A stretch of 64,000 nt of DNA from the NCBI RefSeq assembly GCF_900637955.1, contig NZ_LR134476.1, forward strand, positions 620,001-684,000, written 5' to 3'. How positions within the stretch are numbered: position 1 is the first letter of the stretch; each line of letters opens with the position of its first letter. The position numbers and the translations under genes were made by a program. The notes under the pieces are model-generated. The model saw nothing but the letters and a program-made list of their open reading frames with translations. It was not told the DNA's origin and searched no databases. Below are positions 25,945 through 35,330 of the stretch, piece by piece. Source of the DNA: Trueperella bialowiezensis (GTDB lineage Bacteria; Actinomycetota; Actinomycetes; Actinomycetales; Actinomycetaceae).

Positions 25945-27287
25945 TCGTTCTTCTTCCCGCTGGTAGCTCGTCTATTAATCCGTACATCACTGAGGATCTG
26001 ACGGAACGGATTGAGGTTGTGTTCTACGAGCCTGGCCTCTACGGGGAACCTGACCTCTCACTGATTCCGCACGATGGATACGTGTGGGTTTTCCTGCCAG
26101 GTGCCTATCCGGCGGTGGGAGCACTAGATGCGGTGCAAGGGTGGCTCGAGCAGCGCTCACCTGCCGGTATTTACGGATACACCGTGACGAACGACGGCCT
26201 GTTCGGCCGCCCGCGGATGAATCGGCTGGGACTGTGGGTGGCTCCGTCGATCGGATCATCCCTCGTGGTTAGGGCCGAGCTGCTGAGAAAAGTTCTGAGT
26301 GATCCGATCGTGCCGCAGGAATGGTGGTACCAACTTCGGGTGGAAGCAACTGAAACCGGGCTGGATCATATGCCCGTGAAATTTGAGTATCGCGAGGCCC
26401 TCGACCTGCAACCAGCTACGGAGCGTCCTCGCGTCCTCAAAGAAATAACGGGTGTGAACGCCACTGTTCAAGGCTCAGCGCTCGTGCCACAGGGCTCCAC
26501 CGACAACACCAGCGTGTCAGTGGTGATCCCCTCGATCGGAGCGGAAATTGACACACCGGACGGCTCCGAACCAGCCATCCTGCGGTGCGTCCGCTCCCTG
26601 CGGGCCACAGCCGATGTTGCCGAAATAATTGTGGTGGCGGGCCCGCGCATGCCAGATTCCGTCCTCGAGGAGGTCACGCAGCTAGCCGGCGATCTTTTCC
26701 GTGTTGTGCGTGTATCCGACCCGTTTAATTTTTCGACCTCATGTAACACTGGCGTGTTAGCCGCCACCGGATCGCATGTGTTGCTGTTGAACGACGACGT
26801 CGAAGCCACTGAGCCCGGATGGCTCGACACGATGTTGGGCACGGCGGTCTTGCCCGGTGTGGGCGCGGTGGGCGCGCAACTGCTCTTCCCAGACGGAACA
26901 ATCCAGCATGCCGGGGTGATCGTCAGTCCGCGCACGCTCGAACCGAATCACCTGTACATGCACCATGATCCTGACCAGATCGCCGATCCGATCGTGCGTT
27001 CCACCGCCGAGTTTTTGGTTGTGACGGGAGCATGCTTGCTCGTTGATCGCGAGCTTTATCTCAGCGTTGGCGGACTCACTGAAGAGCTGCCGCTGAACTA
27101 CAACGACGTCGATTTCTGCCTCAAACTCATCGCTGAAGGGTACACGAATCTCCAGTGCAACACGGTCAGCCTCATTCACCGTGAATCCACGTCACGAGAC
27201 CCGCAGCTGACTGAGAAAGAAGCCGCGTGGATGGATCGCTGGGAGCCGTGGATCGCGCTTGATCCTTACGTGAACGTGTGGCTTTAG
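25941..27287 (+). CDS. Family 2 glycosyltransferase with N-terminal extension
   Basis: 448 residues. The first 180 residues form a separate domain of unknown fold (MIVLLPAGSSSINPYITED start). The GT-A domain starts near residue 192 (TSVSVVIPSIGAEID), has the metal site LLNDDVEATEPGWLDTM, and ends with a catalytic-base type motif YNDVDFCLKLIAEGYTNL, as in rhamnosyl- and hexosyl-transferases of cell-surface glycans. The final TAG overlaps by four bases the stop of the convergent GT4 gene. Coupled to the small coiled-coil protein. Donor and acceptor unknown. Confidence 0.85.
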   Translation: MIVLLPAGSSSINPYITEDLTERIEVVFYEPGLYGEPDLSLIPHDGYVWVFLPGAYPAVGALDAVQGWLEQRSPAGIYGYTVTNDGLFGRPRMNRLGLWVAPSIGSSLVVRAELLRKVLSDPIVPQEWWYQLRVEATETGLDHMPVKFEYREALDLQPATERPRVLKEITGVNATVQGSALVPQGSTDNTSVSVVIPSIGAEIDTPDGSEPAILRCVRSLRATADVAEIIVVAGPRMPDSVLEEVTQLAGDLFRVVRVSDPFNFSTSCNTGVLAATGSHVLLLNDDVEATEPGWLDTMLGTAVLPGVGAVGAQLLFPDGTIQHAGVIVSPRTLEPNHLYMHHDPDQIADPIVRSTAEFLVVTGACLLVDRELYLSVGGLTEELPLNYNDVDFCLKLIAEGYTNLQCNTVSLIHRESTSRDPQLTEKEAAWMDRWEPWIALDPYVNVWL

Positions 27288-28633
27288 CGGCGAAACTTCA
27301 GATAGTTGCGCACCCTCGCCGCCGTGTGCCGTATCCCCTGTTCGCGAACCGTACGTACAGCCTTACGTGCCAACATCGCTACGGTGGGCCGCACAGGAGC
27401 GGAGACTTCTTCGGCGTCGGCGCTCTGGGTGATCTCCCGGTCTGCAGCGAACCACGGATCAGAGCAGTAGTCGACAAGCGCACGCAACGTGCTCTCCCAG
27501 TGGAACCTCACTGCAATGTCGCGCACGCGTTGTGCGCACGCTGCTCGTTCGGCGTCGTCGGACAGTAACGACACGAAAGCAACGGCCATCGCGTCCGCGT
27601 CCTCCATCGGAACTGTGGCTCCCAAATCTTCCGTGTCGATCAGGTCAGCGAAGAAATCGCCGGCCGTTGACACCATCGGCAAGCCCGCCCACAGGTAATC
27701 CAGCATGCGAGTACGGAAACTGAAATCCGTCTCCAGCCCCGGCAGGTGAGCGCTCACCCCCAGATCGGCATCAAGCAGATAGTTGTGCCGATCCGCGTAG
27801 TCCACCCACTGTTCGTTGAAGAACACATGGGTGCCCGTCAGCCCGAGGTCGTCGGCAAGTTTCCGGGCGTCGCGCAGCATTTGCATCTCGGGAACATCAG
27901 GATTGGGATGTTGCGCTCCCATGAAGAACAGACGGATGTTGGGAATCTGCTCGCGAGCCTGATCAACGGCACGGATCACGGTGAGAGGATCGAACCAGTT
28001 GTAGACTCCCCCACCCCAAATGATGACCTTATCGTCAGCCTCAATGCCAGGTACTGCCCCGCGGATCGCAGAGCGGGTCTTCACAGGTGGAGTCGACGAA
28101 ATACCAAAGGACGCCACGTCAATCAGCTTGCGCATGCTCGCATCTGCATCGAACGTGTACGGATTGAGCCGCTTGCACGCACCTAGGTAGCCCAACCACA
28201 TGTCACGCTGCTTGTCTGAGGCACACAGAAAAAAATCTCCTCGGCTCACCTGCGCCGTCAGCTCCCCGGTCGCATACTGGAACGATTGAAGGCGTTCGTC
28301 CATCGGAAGAAAACGCTGCACAAGCAGGCTCTCAATGTGGAAAGGATCGTAAAGGTCAACCACGGTGTACCAGTCACTGGTCAACAACCACGGGAACGTC
28401 TGAGCAAGATAACCTTGGAAGATTACGATATCTGGCGTGCCAAGATCATTTTGAAAGTTCTCCACCTGGGTTTCTCGCAGCTCGAATCCATTCCCTGCCC
28501 GGGTGACCGAGCCGAAAGAAAACACTGTCACATCATGATCGTGGCAGAGTACACCGGCCATTTCCCACACTCGGATGGCTGGCCCGGCCATCTTCTTGCC
28601 GAACGTATCGAGCGTAATAATTGCGATCTTCAC
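27284..28633 (-). CDS. Family 4 glycosyltransferase
   Basis: 449 residues, GT-B fold. The N-terminus VKIAIITLDTFGKKMAGPAIRVWEMA is a standard donor/acceptor-binding start; ADLGVSAHLPGLETDFSFRTRMLDYLWAGLPMVSTAGDFF holds the C-domain nucleotide-sugar motif. The C-terminal tail (LARKAVRTVREQGIRHTAARVRNYL) is basic and amphipathic, like that of the 836-residue enzyme. GTG 28633 is chosen: it has AAGGGA 6 nt upstream and overlaps the wzt stop by GTGA. It is the last gene of the DUF6541 - dehydrogenase - wzm - wzt run and probably builds the exported polymer. Confidence 0.85.
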   Translation of the reverse strand: MKIAIITLDTFGKKMAGPAIRVWEMAGVLCHDHDVTVFSFGSVTRAGNGFELRETQVENFQNDLGTPDIVIFQGYLAQTFPWLLTSDWYTVVDLYDPFHIESLLVQRFLPMDERLQSFQYATGELTAQVSRGDFFLCASDKQRDMWLGYLGACKRLNPYTFDADASMRKLIDVASFGISSTPPVKTRSAIRGAVPGIEADDKVIIWGGGVYNWFDPLTVIRAVDQAREQIPNIRLFFMGAQHPNPDVPEMQMLRDARKLADDLGLTGTHVFFNEQWVDYADRHNYLLDADLGVSAHLPGLETDFSFRTRMLDYLWAGLPMVSTAGDFFADLIDTEDLGATVPMEDADAMAVAFVSLLSDDAERAACAQRVRDIAVRFHWESTLRALVDYCSDPWFAADREITQSADAEEVSAPVRPTVAMLARKAVRTVREQGIRHTAARVRNYLKFRR

Positions 28634-29856
28634 CGCTCGTCCCTTCCCCACGGGTCGTGTTCAGGCTGGCCAGGCCGTGACCAACGGCCATCAAGGATCA
28701 TGTAGCCGCCCGATTCGAACGGAACACCGCTTTTGACCGCGAATCCGTTGACGTCACGCATATAGTCATACACATGCTCGGTGGTCGTATTCACGATCGA
28801 CGCGTCAATCGTGAACAGCCCCGGCTGCAGCCGCAGGTTTGGGATCCGCAAATCCACGTAGCCCGGCCCGTCAATGTAATCCACCTCAAAGCGCAGATCA
28901 CGCGAGTTGTTTGCCCACAGGTAGGCGCCGTCGTTAGCGGTCATCGAGAAGCCGAATACTGGCTTGTCGATCCGTTCGTACGCTTCGTAGTGGAGCCGGA
29001 AGATAATTTCAGCTCCAGTGGGCAGTGCTTCCGTGACGGGCGAACCATCCGTGTGGAGAATCTCGACATTCTGGATGCGAGCTTCCCCGCTTCCCCACCG
29101 GACCTTCCCAGATTCATCAACGTCTGTGAACTCTCGTGTGGAGTCCGCATAGGCGTCGAGCACCTCGTGGGCGTCGCCTACCATTTCCAGATCGCCGTTG
29201 TTAATCCACGCGGCGTAGTCAGCCATGTTCTTCAGTTGGGGAACAGAATGCGACACGACGACGACAGTGCGGCCTTCCTTCTTTAAATCGACGAACTTGC
29301 GTGCGCACTTTTCTTGGAATGCAGCATCGCCCACGGCAAGAATCTCATCAACAAGAAGAATCTCCGGATCGGTGTGGATCGCCACTGAGAACCCAAGCCG
29401 CACATACATTCCCGAGGAATAGTTTTTAACCGGCTGGTCAATAAACTCTTCCACTCCAGAAAAGGCGAGGATCTCGTCGTAGCGAGCATCGATCTCCTGT
29501 TTCGACATGCCCAGAATTGAACCGTTGAGGTACACGTTGTCACGCCCGGACAGCTCTGGATGGAAGCCTGACCCGACTTCCAACATCGCCGCGATCCGGC
29601 CGTTTCGTTTGATCGTGCCCTTATTGGGTACCAAGATTTTTGCGATGCACTTGAGCAGGGTTGATTTTCCCGAGCCGTTGTCACCGACGAGGGCGAACGT
29701 TGAACCCGCAGGAATATCCAACGTGATTCCGTTCAGCGCGTGGAACTCTTCAGATATTGACCGGCGACCACGCATGATGGCAGCTTTCAGCGTGTTATTG
29801 CGTTCGTGGTAAATCTTGAAGGATTTATGCACGTCGCGCACTTCAACAGCAACCAT
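28630..29856 (-). CDS. wzt: Polysaccharide ABC exporter ATPase with Wzt carbohydrate-binding domain
   Basis: 408 residues. The nucleotide-binding domain has Walker A GDNGSGKST (58-66), a variant signature YSSGMYVRLGFSVAI typical of polysaccharide exporters (in place of LSGGQ), and Walker B EILLVDEILAVGD. Residues about 255-400 form a beta-sandwich resembling Wzt_C (VRWGSGEARIQNVEIL, then ANDGAYLWANNSRD), which in O9a-type systems reads a terminal cap on the polymer. The upstream frame extension lies inside wzm; ATG 29856 has GGAGG 7 nt upstream and shares one base with the wzm stop (TAATG). Confidence 0.93.
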   Translation of the reverse strand: MVAVEVRDVHKSFKIYHERNNTLKAAIMRGRRSISEEFHALNGITLDIPAGSTFALVGDNGSGKSTLLKCIAKILVPNKGTIKRNGRIAAMLEVGSGFHPELSGRDNVYLNGSILGMSKQEIDARYDEILAFSGVEEFIDQPVKNYSSGMYVRLGFSVAIHTDPEILLVDEILAVGDAAFQEKCARKFVDLKKEGRTVVVVSHSVPQLKNMADYAAWINNGDLEMVGDAHEVLDAYADSTREFTDVDESGKVRWGSGEARIQNVEILHTDGSPVTEALPTGAEIIFRLHYEAYERIDKPVFGFSMTANDGAYLWANNSRDLRFEVDYIDGPGYVDLRIPNLRLQPGLFTIDASIVNTTTEHVYDYMRDVNGFAVKSGVPFESGGYMILDGRWSRPGQPEHDPWGRDER

Positions 29857-30689
29857 TACAACACCTCCGCCAGATAATCCTGCCTGCGGGTGAACACTCT
29901 CCAACCTGCCGCGAACGTGACGATCGATATGACGGCGATGATGCCGAACGTCGACCAGTCCGGCCAACGCCCGTCGTAAATCAAATTCCGGAATATCTCC
30001 GCGAAATGAACGAACGGGTTGAGGTTGTAGATGTCCGCCACCGAGATGCCCAGGAAAAGATCCCCTACCTTGTCGGACATTTCTTGAACGTAGGTGACCG
30101 GATAGACGATCGGGCTGGCATAGAAACCTAGCTGGAAAAGAATTCCAATGAAGTGCTGGGTGTCCCGGAAGTACACATTTCCGATCGCAGCAAAGAACGC
30201 GAGACCGGTTCCGAACAGTGCGAGCAGGATCGTCGTTACAGCGACCATCGGCAAATACACGAGAATATTTGACCCCACCGCTAGCACGACGAGCACGAGG
30301 ACGAGGATTTCCCACACGTGTTGGTAAAGCGCCGACAGCGTGTTTGCCACCACGAGCACCCACCGCGGGAAGTAGACCTTTTTAATAAGGTTTTCGTTAC
30401 CCGTCACCGCACCCATCGCTCCGGTGACCACTGCCGAGAAGAACGTCCACGGCAGCAGGCCACACATGAGCCAGATGAAAAAGTAGTGCACCCCCGAAGG
30501 GTCACCTGGCGGAACTTGCACCCGGATCACGATCGCGAACACGAAACTGTACGTGAGCATGAGCGCTATCGGGTTAGCAAGCGACCACAACTGGCCAAGG
30601 GCTGTTCTCTTATACTTGCCCTTGACTTCCCTCAGCGTAAGATTGCGTAAGAGTTCTTTCGACTCTCGAAACTCTTTGAGAATATTCAT
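29856..30689 (-). CDS. wzm: Polysaccharide ABC exporter permease
   Basis: 277 residues, six membrane helices, ABC-2 type. NLTLREVKGKYKRTALGQLWSLANP near the N-terminus is the typical interface motif of O-antigen/teichoic-acid exporters (Wzm/TagG), and residues 90-110 (VTGNENLIKKVYFPRWVL) form the usual coupling loop. With Wzt it flips a lipid-linked glycan polymer from the cytoplasm to the outer face of the membrane. It lies 1 bp from the dehydrogenase gene upstream and overlaps wzt by 1 bp. Confidence 0.93.
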   Translation of the reverse strand: MNILKEFRESKELLRNLTLREVKGKYKRTALGQLWSLANPIALMLTYSFVFAIVIRVQVPPGDPSGVHYFFIWLMCGLLPWTFFSAVVTGAMGAVTGNENLIKKVYFPRWVLVVANTLSALYQHVWEILVLVLVVLAVGSNILVYLPMVAVTTILLALFGTGLAFFAAIGNVYFRDTQHFIGILFQLGFYASPIVYPVTYVQEMSDKVGDLFLGISVADIYNLNPFVHFAEIFRNLIYDGRWPDWSTFGIIAVISIVTFAAGWRVFTRRQDYLAEVL

Positions 30690-30690
30690 C

Positions 30691-31992
30691 TCACAGGCGA
30701 GCCGCGTCCCCGATCACGAGGCGAGGTGTCCCTTTCCACAGCTCGGGGTTCGTGATTCTACGGCCGTCGAACAGCAACTTGATTCCCGGGAAGTCCGCAG
30801 GAGTAACCTCCGCGTATTCCTTGTGGTCGGCCTGCACAATGACCGCGTCGACGTCGTCGCCCAAGTCATAAACGTCCCAACCGTATCCGGCAAGATCGTC
30901 GGCGCTGAACATCGGGTCGTGGACTTTGACCTGCGCACCTCGTTCCTTGAGCCCATCAACCGTGGCGAAAATGCCGGAGAACGCCGTCTCCTTCACGCCC
31001 CCACGGTAAGAAGCACCGAGAACGGCAATCTTTTGGTCTTTCAGATCGCCGAGTACTTCTTCGACGCGGCCGATCACGTACTCGGGCATGCCCGCATTGA
31101 ACTGGCGTGCCGTGCGAACGATGGAGGCGTCCGGATCAGTGGACAGGTACAGGCGCGGATAGACCGGGATGCAGTGCCCGCCCACTGCGATACCTGGGCG
31201 GTGGATGTGCGAGTACGGTTGGCTATTCGACGCGTCAATCACGCGCTGGATGTCAATACCCTCTTTGTCCGCGTACACGGCGAACTGGTTGGCAAGCCCA
31301 ATGTTGACATCCCGGTACGTGGTTTCGGCAAGCTTGGCCATTTCGGCTGCTTCCGCCGAGCCAAGATCCCACACGCCGTTGGGCTCGGCAAGGTCGGGGC
31401 GCTCATCAAACGTGAGCACGGCTTCATAGAAGTCAATCGCCTTCTGCGTGCCTTCCTCAGACAGGCCGCCAACGAGCTTCGGGTACTTGCGAAGGTCTTC
31501 AAACACCCGCCCTGTGAGCACGCGCTCCGGTGAGAATACGAGGTGGAAGTCTTTGCCTTCTTTCAAGCCAGAGATTTCTTCGATCATCGGCTTCCAGCGC
31601 CCGCGCGTCGTGCCAACGGGGAGCGTGGTTTCGTATGCGATGAGCGTATCTGGGGTGAGGTTTTCAGCCAACGACCGCGTCGCAGCGTCCATCCATTCAA
31701 AGTCCGGTTCCCACGTCTCGTCATTGACAAATAGCGGCACAACGACGACGACGGCGTCCGCTCCCGGCACCGCCTCAGCATAGTTGGTGGTCGCTTTGAA
31801 ACGGCCTGCAGGGACGAGCTCGGAGAGCTTGTCTTGAAGGTGAGCTTCCCCGGGGAAAGGTTCCGTGGCTTCGTTGATCAGCCGGACGGTCTGTTCATTC
31901 ACGTCCACACCGATGACGTCGTGGCCGGCGTCGGCAAACTGGACGGCCAGCGGCAGGCCGATCTTCCCCATGGCGACTACTGCAATACGCAT
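30691..31992 (-). CDS. UDP-N-acetyl-hexosamine 6-dehydrogenase (WbpA/WecC class)
   Basis: 433 residues. Rossmann start VVAMGKIGLPLAVQFADAGHDVIGVD, conserved SPERVLTGR, and catalytic Cys264 in GGHCIPVYP identify an NAD-dependent four-electron nucleotide-sugar dehydrogenase. SPERVLTGR and the lack of UDP-glucose-dehydrogenase signatures favour UDP-GlcNAc or UDP-ManNAc as substrate over UDP-Glc. With the WbpD/E/B-type operon at 44.8-47.4 kb it would supply UDP-GlcNAc-uronate for a 2,3-diacetamido uronic acid. ATG 31992 has GGAG 5 nt upstream. The 100 bp before it hold no clear promoter. Confidence 0.88.
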   Translation of the reverse strand: MRIAVVAMGKIGLPLAVQFADAGHDVIGVDVNEQTVRLINEATEPFPGEAHLQDKLSELVPAGRFKATTNYAEAVPGADAVVVVVPLFVNDETWEPDFEWMDAATRSLAENLTPDTLIAYETTLPVGTTRGRWKPMIEEISGLKEGKDFHLVFSPERVLTGRVFEDLRKYPKLVGGLSEEGTQKAIDFYEAVLTFDERPDLAEPNGVWDLGSAEAAEMAKLAETTYRDVNIGLANQFAVYADKEGIDIQRVIDASNSQPYSHIHRPGIAVGGHCIPVYPRLYLSTDPDASIVRTARQFNAGMPEYVIGRVEEVLGDLKDQKIAVLGASYRGGVKETAFSGIFATVDGLKERGAQVKVHDPMFSADDLAGYGWDVYDLGDDVDAVIVQADHKEYAEVTPADFPGIKLLFDGRRITNPELWKGTPRLVIGDAARL

Positions 31993-32092
31993 TCATGCTC
32001 CTATCCGAAAGTCTGTACCTAGAATACTCCCTCATGCCAGCGAATTCACGATCTCGATGCAGCCTGAGCGTGAGATCCCGCTCGCTTGCCAG

Positions 32093-34114
32093 CTACTCGG
32101 CACTCGGTGTGGTTGGCAGAGGCGTACGTCGAGCTTGGATGTCCCACCAGTCAGGTTCGGGGATTGGGCCGCAGGCGTCGATCTGCCACAGGCTTCCGCC
32201 GTCGGTCTCGGCTATCTTTGTAAATCCTCGAGCTGTGTCCACCTCGTAGAAGCCCGGCCAGGTTTCCGACCGGTCGCGCTTCTGGTACACGAGCGGATCA
32301 TCTTCGTAGTAGTAGCGAATACCGTAGTTGGTAAGAATCGTGCACACGTGCGGATCGGTGTGAATGTCAGAAAAATTGGCGATAAGGTACTGACCATCTG
32401 CATCTTTGGGATGAGAATTAACCTGCGGAAACACCACGTTCACATCGCCATATGCGGGTGCATAGCCAATGCCAGTGGTTGGATCACCAACGACGAGCGA
32501 GCCTGGCGGCACGAGACTATCCAGATTCTTCAACAGGTCGAGCTCCTCTTGCGAATCGATGGGGTGGCCTTCCCCGATCGCGGGTTGAGCGTCTTGATAG
32601 ACGTTTCCAATACGAAGCACTATCCCCAACGCGATCGTTGCTACAGCGCCGCACGCAAACACGGCTACGGGATTTAGCTTGGAAGACGCCCGCTCGATCC
32701 ATAGCGCCACGATGAGCCCGGTAATCAACCCTTGGACGGCCATGATGCGTTTCGGATCGTGGTACCAGATTCCAGCGATCGCCGAGAAGATACTGGAATC
32801 AACATATGCGCCAATGAGAGCCAACCATTGTGCTGTCCACGCGAGCACGAGCCACCGGCCAGTAGATATCTGCCAGACCTGAACAACGACGGCGGCACAA
32901 GCAACGAGTAGCCCAACACAGACAACCACACCGGCCACCACGAGCGGCGTCGAAAAACTGGCCAGTTCATCGCCGAGCGTGGCGAAGCGTTCGGCGAAAT
33001 CCCACGACCGAGGATTTGACCTGCCGAAAAAATCACGCACTTTTTCCGAACTGAACAACGCGAGTACGAGGAGGGCGAAAGCGCCGGCGCCGGTCATCGC
33101 AAGACGATCGTCTCGGCTGAAGGTATGGAACCGAATAGCTGTGAAGATTGCTAACCCCGCACGGATTGCGAGCGGGAGAGTCACCGGCCACAACAACGCA
33201 AAAACAGCTCCCGGATGGGCTAGCCCCAATCCGAGAAGCGATACCCCGAAGATAGCGATACCTGCGAGCGCTGTTTGAACGATTGATTGACGCGGTTGAG
33301 TTCTGAGAATGCGAAGCCAAGCAATAACAACGCCGGCGGCTGCGGGCATCGCTGCGAGCGCGAGCGAATTGGGCCAAAAGCCACGGGAGACCGTTAAAAA
33401 GTTTGGGAAGTAGGGTAAGACTGCGATAGTGAGTGGCGCGGCCACCCACACGCGTGGTCGCGTGGGGAAAAGCTGACGGGTGAGGTAATCGGCGCCAAAC
33501 ACCCAGATAGTAGGTACCACAACATAGGCCAGCAGATGTGATGCCGGCATGATCAGCTGTTCACCCGTGAGTGCAACGATGGCGTGCCAGACGGTTGGAT
33601 ACACGGTTGGTAGCGCAGTAATCCCGTAGCTTGGCGCTATTGCCGAGAGCATCGATGCATCGCCAGTTTTCACTACAGCGTTGGCCGTGTTGTAGTGGAA
33701 CATGGGATCGGCTTGCACCGACGGCGCCCACGGATCTGCCAACCAGACAATGGGCACGATCAAAAATAACAGTGTCAGTGCAAGTGAGATCCGGTGAGCG
33801 CGGGTAGCCCTAGGCGCAACATCAATCTCAGGCAACCGGCCAAGTTCGAGCCGCACAAACAGGGGTCGCAGAGTCAACGCAACCAGGAGCGACATGACGG
33901 TGGCCCCCACAAAGACGGCCCATCCCCATCTCAGGCCGGCCAGCCCAGCCACCATAGCTGACACGCCGACTATCGCAAAGGTGACAGCCGGTGCCACGTT
34001 AGCGGCAGTTGCGCGCGATAGACCCAGGATGCGTAGCGAGCCGTAGCCTGGCAGATAAACGACGGCGAACAGCACAGCTACCAGAGGTAAGTAAGGTATC
34101 CAACTTGTGATCAT
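32093..34114 (-). CDS. DUF6541 polytopic membrane protein, GT-C-like
   Basis: 673 residues, about 13 helices followed by a C-terminal extracytoplasmic domain (about residues 510-673). After the first group of helices the external loop DPWAPSVQADPMFHYNTANAVVK carries acidic residues where GT-C enzymes have the catalytic Asp. It matches DUF6541, an actinobacterial family encoded in cell-wall glycan loci. It may transfer a sugar from a polyprenyl phosphate to the polymer. The frame extends to ATG 34177 (21 more residues); ATG 34114 is preferred because AGGAGG lies just upstream and the family begins with this hydrophobic segment. Confidence 0.75.
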   Translation of the reverse strand: MITSWIPYLPLVAVLFAVVYLPGYGSLRILGLSRATAANVAPAVTFAIVGVSAMVAGLAGLRWGWAVFVGATVMSLLVALTLRPLFVRLELGRLPEIDVAPRATRAHRISLALTLLFLIVPIVWLADPWAPSVQADPMFHYNTANAVVKTGDASMLSAIAPSYGITALPTVYPTVWHAIVALTGEQLIMPASHLLAYVVVPTIWVFGADYLTRQLFPTRPRVWVAAPLTIAVLPYFPNFLTVSRGFWPNSLALAAMPAAAGVVIAWLRILRTQPRQSIVQTALAGIAIFGVSLLGLGLAHPGAVFALLWPVTLPLAIRAGLAIFTAIRFHTFSRDDRLAMTGAGAFALLVLALFSSEKVRDFFGRSNPRSWDFAERFATLGDELASFSTPLVVAGVVVCVGLLVACAAVVVQVWQISTGRWLVLAWTAQWLALIGAYVDSSIFSAIAGIWYHDPKRIMAVQGLITGLIVALWIERASSKLNPVAVFACGAVATIALGIVLRIGNVYQDAQPAIGEGHPIDSQEELDLLKNLDSLVPPGSLVVGDPTTGIGYAPAYGDVNVVFPQVNSHPKDADGQYLIANFSDIHTDPHVCTILTNYGIRYYYEDDPLVYQKRDRSETWPGFYEVDTARGFTKIAETDGGSLWQIDACGPIPEPDWWDIQARRTPLPTTPSAE

Positions 34115-34229
34115 CGGCCTCCTGACCCCAACCGAAACCTGCCACCACGGCACACGCCTGTTTGACGTGTCAATCATATACCTGCAGTAGCTGGCACGAT
34201 CCGACGCTCGGGCTGTTTTACCTGCGTGC

Positions 34230-34235
34230 TAGAAT
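34230..34235 (+). promoter_or_regulatory. Leaderless -10 box (TAGAAT) for GT4 gene
   Basis: TAGAAT followed by 6 nt and ATG 34242, without a ribosome site. One of the best matches to the TANNNT-n6-start pattern in the window. Confidence 0.6.
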
Positions 34236-34241
34236 CCGGCT

Positions 34242-35330
34242 ATGAAGGTATGCGTCGTAACATCTTGGTTCCCCACTGATGTCAAGCCGGGTGCGGGTAG
34301 CTTCGTCGCCACCGACGCCCGGGCGCTGGCCCACGATCACGACGTACGGATAGTCCATTTTGTTGACCCGCATCTCGACGACGGGCGCCGCACCATCAAT
34401 CTCGATGGAATCCCGGGGATTCGGGTGCCTCTCCAACTCACGAACCCGCTTTCGTGGATACGTGCAATTCGGCGGGCTTACCCGTACTTGAAGAACGCCG
34501 ACGTCGTCCATACCATGGCTTTTTCGTCGCTTCTAAAAATTCTCCCCGTTCCCTTTTCTGCACCGGTTGTGCACACCGAGCACTGGCACGGAATGATGCG
34601 GATTCGTAGCTCGCGGTTTGCCAGGCTTGAAAAACTGGCCGTTAAAATCACGATGGCCCGCCCCACAGTCGCATCCGGCGTATCAAGCTATCTTGCCAGC
34701 GAAGTTGAGGCACTATCTGGTCGCGACGTGCGCGTGATTCCAAACATTGTAGATGCGCCGCCACTCCTTGATCCGCCACAACCAGAACCGTCCCCGCAAC
34801 TCCGCATTCTCAGTGTTGGATACCTGAGCCCGATTAAGGATCCACTGATGGCTGTACGTGCCCTGGGAGTGCTCCGCGAGCGCGGGGTTGACGCACATCT
34901 CGCGTGGGCCGGAACCGGTGATATGGAAGCCGACGTGCTCGAACTGGCCGAACAACTCGGCGTCGCACAATCTCTCACTCTTCTCGGACACGTGAGCAGG
35001 CAGGAGCTATTCCGCCAGTTGGAGATGTGCAACGTCGTGTTACATACCTCCACAGAAGAGACTTTTTCACTGGTAGCAGCCGAAGCGTTAGTTGCTGGCC
35101 GGCCGCTCGTTATCCAAGAACGTGGCGGACACACAGATTTTGCCCGTGAACCCTACACAACGTTCGTACATACACGCACACCAGAAGCTTTCGCAGACGC
35201 GATCGAACGGGCGGGCGAAATTGGTCGCACGGTAGACTTCACCGACGTTTCCCGCCAATTGCGGCATAACTTTTCGGAGGATGCATTCCGCGAACGCTGG
35301 TCGCAGGTCTACCGTGAGGTCACCGCATGA
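34242..35330 (+). CDS. Family 4 glycosyltransferase
   Basis: 362 residues, GT-B. Start VCVVTSWFPTDVKPGAGSFVATDARALAHDHDV; C-domain motifs ILSVGYLSPIKDPLMAVRAL and VLHTSTEETFSLVAAEALVAGRPLVIQERGGHTDF include the E-x7-E nucleotide-sugar site. HTEHWHGMMRIRSSRFARLEK is the usual acceptor-side loop. It opens a three-gene run with two more glycosyltransferases and overlaps the next by ATGA. Donor unknown. Confidence 0.87.
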   Translation: MKVCVVTSWFPTDVKPGAGSFVATDARALAHDHDVRIVHFVDPHLDDGRRTINLDGIPGIRVPLQLTNPLSWIRAIRRAYPYLKNADVVHTMAFSSLLKILPVPFSAPVVHTEHWHGMMRIRSSRFARLEKLAVKITMARPTVASGVSSYLASEVEALSGRDVRVIPNIVDAPPLLDPPQPEPSPQLRILSVGYLSPIKDPLMAVRALGVLRERGVDAHLAWAGTGDMEADVLELAEQLGVAQSLTLLGHVSRQELFRQLEMCNVVLHTSTEETFSLVAAEALVAGRPLVIQERGGHTDFAREPYTTFVHTRTPEAFADAIERAGEIGRTVDFTDVSRQLRHNFSEDAFRERWSQVYREVTA

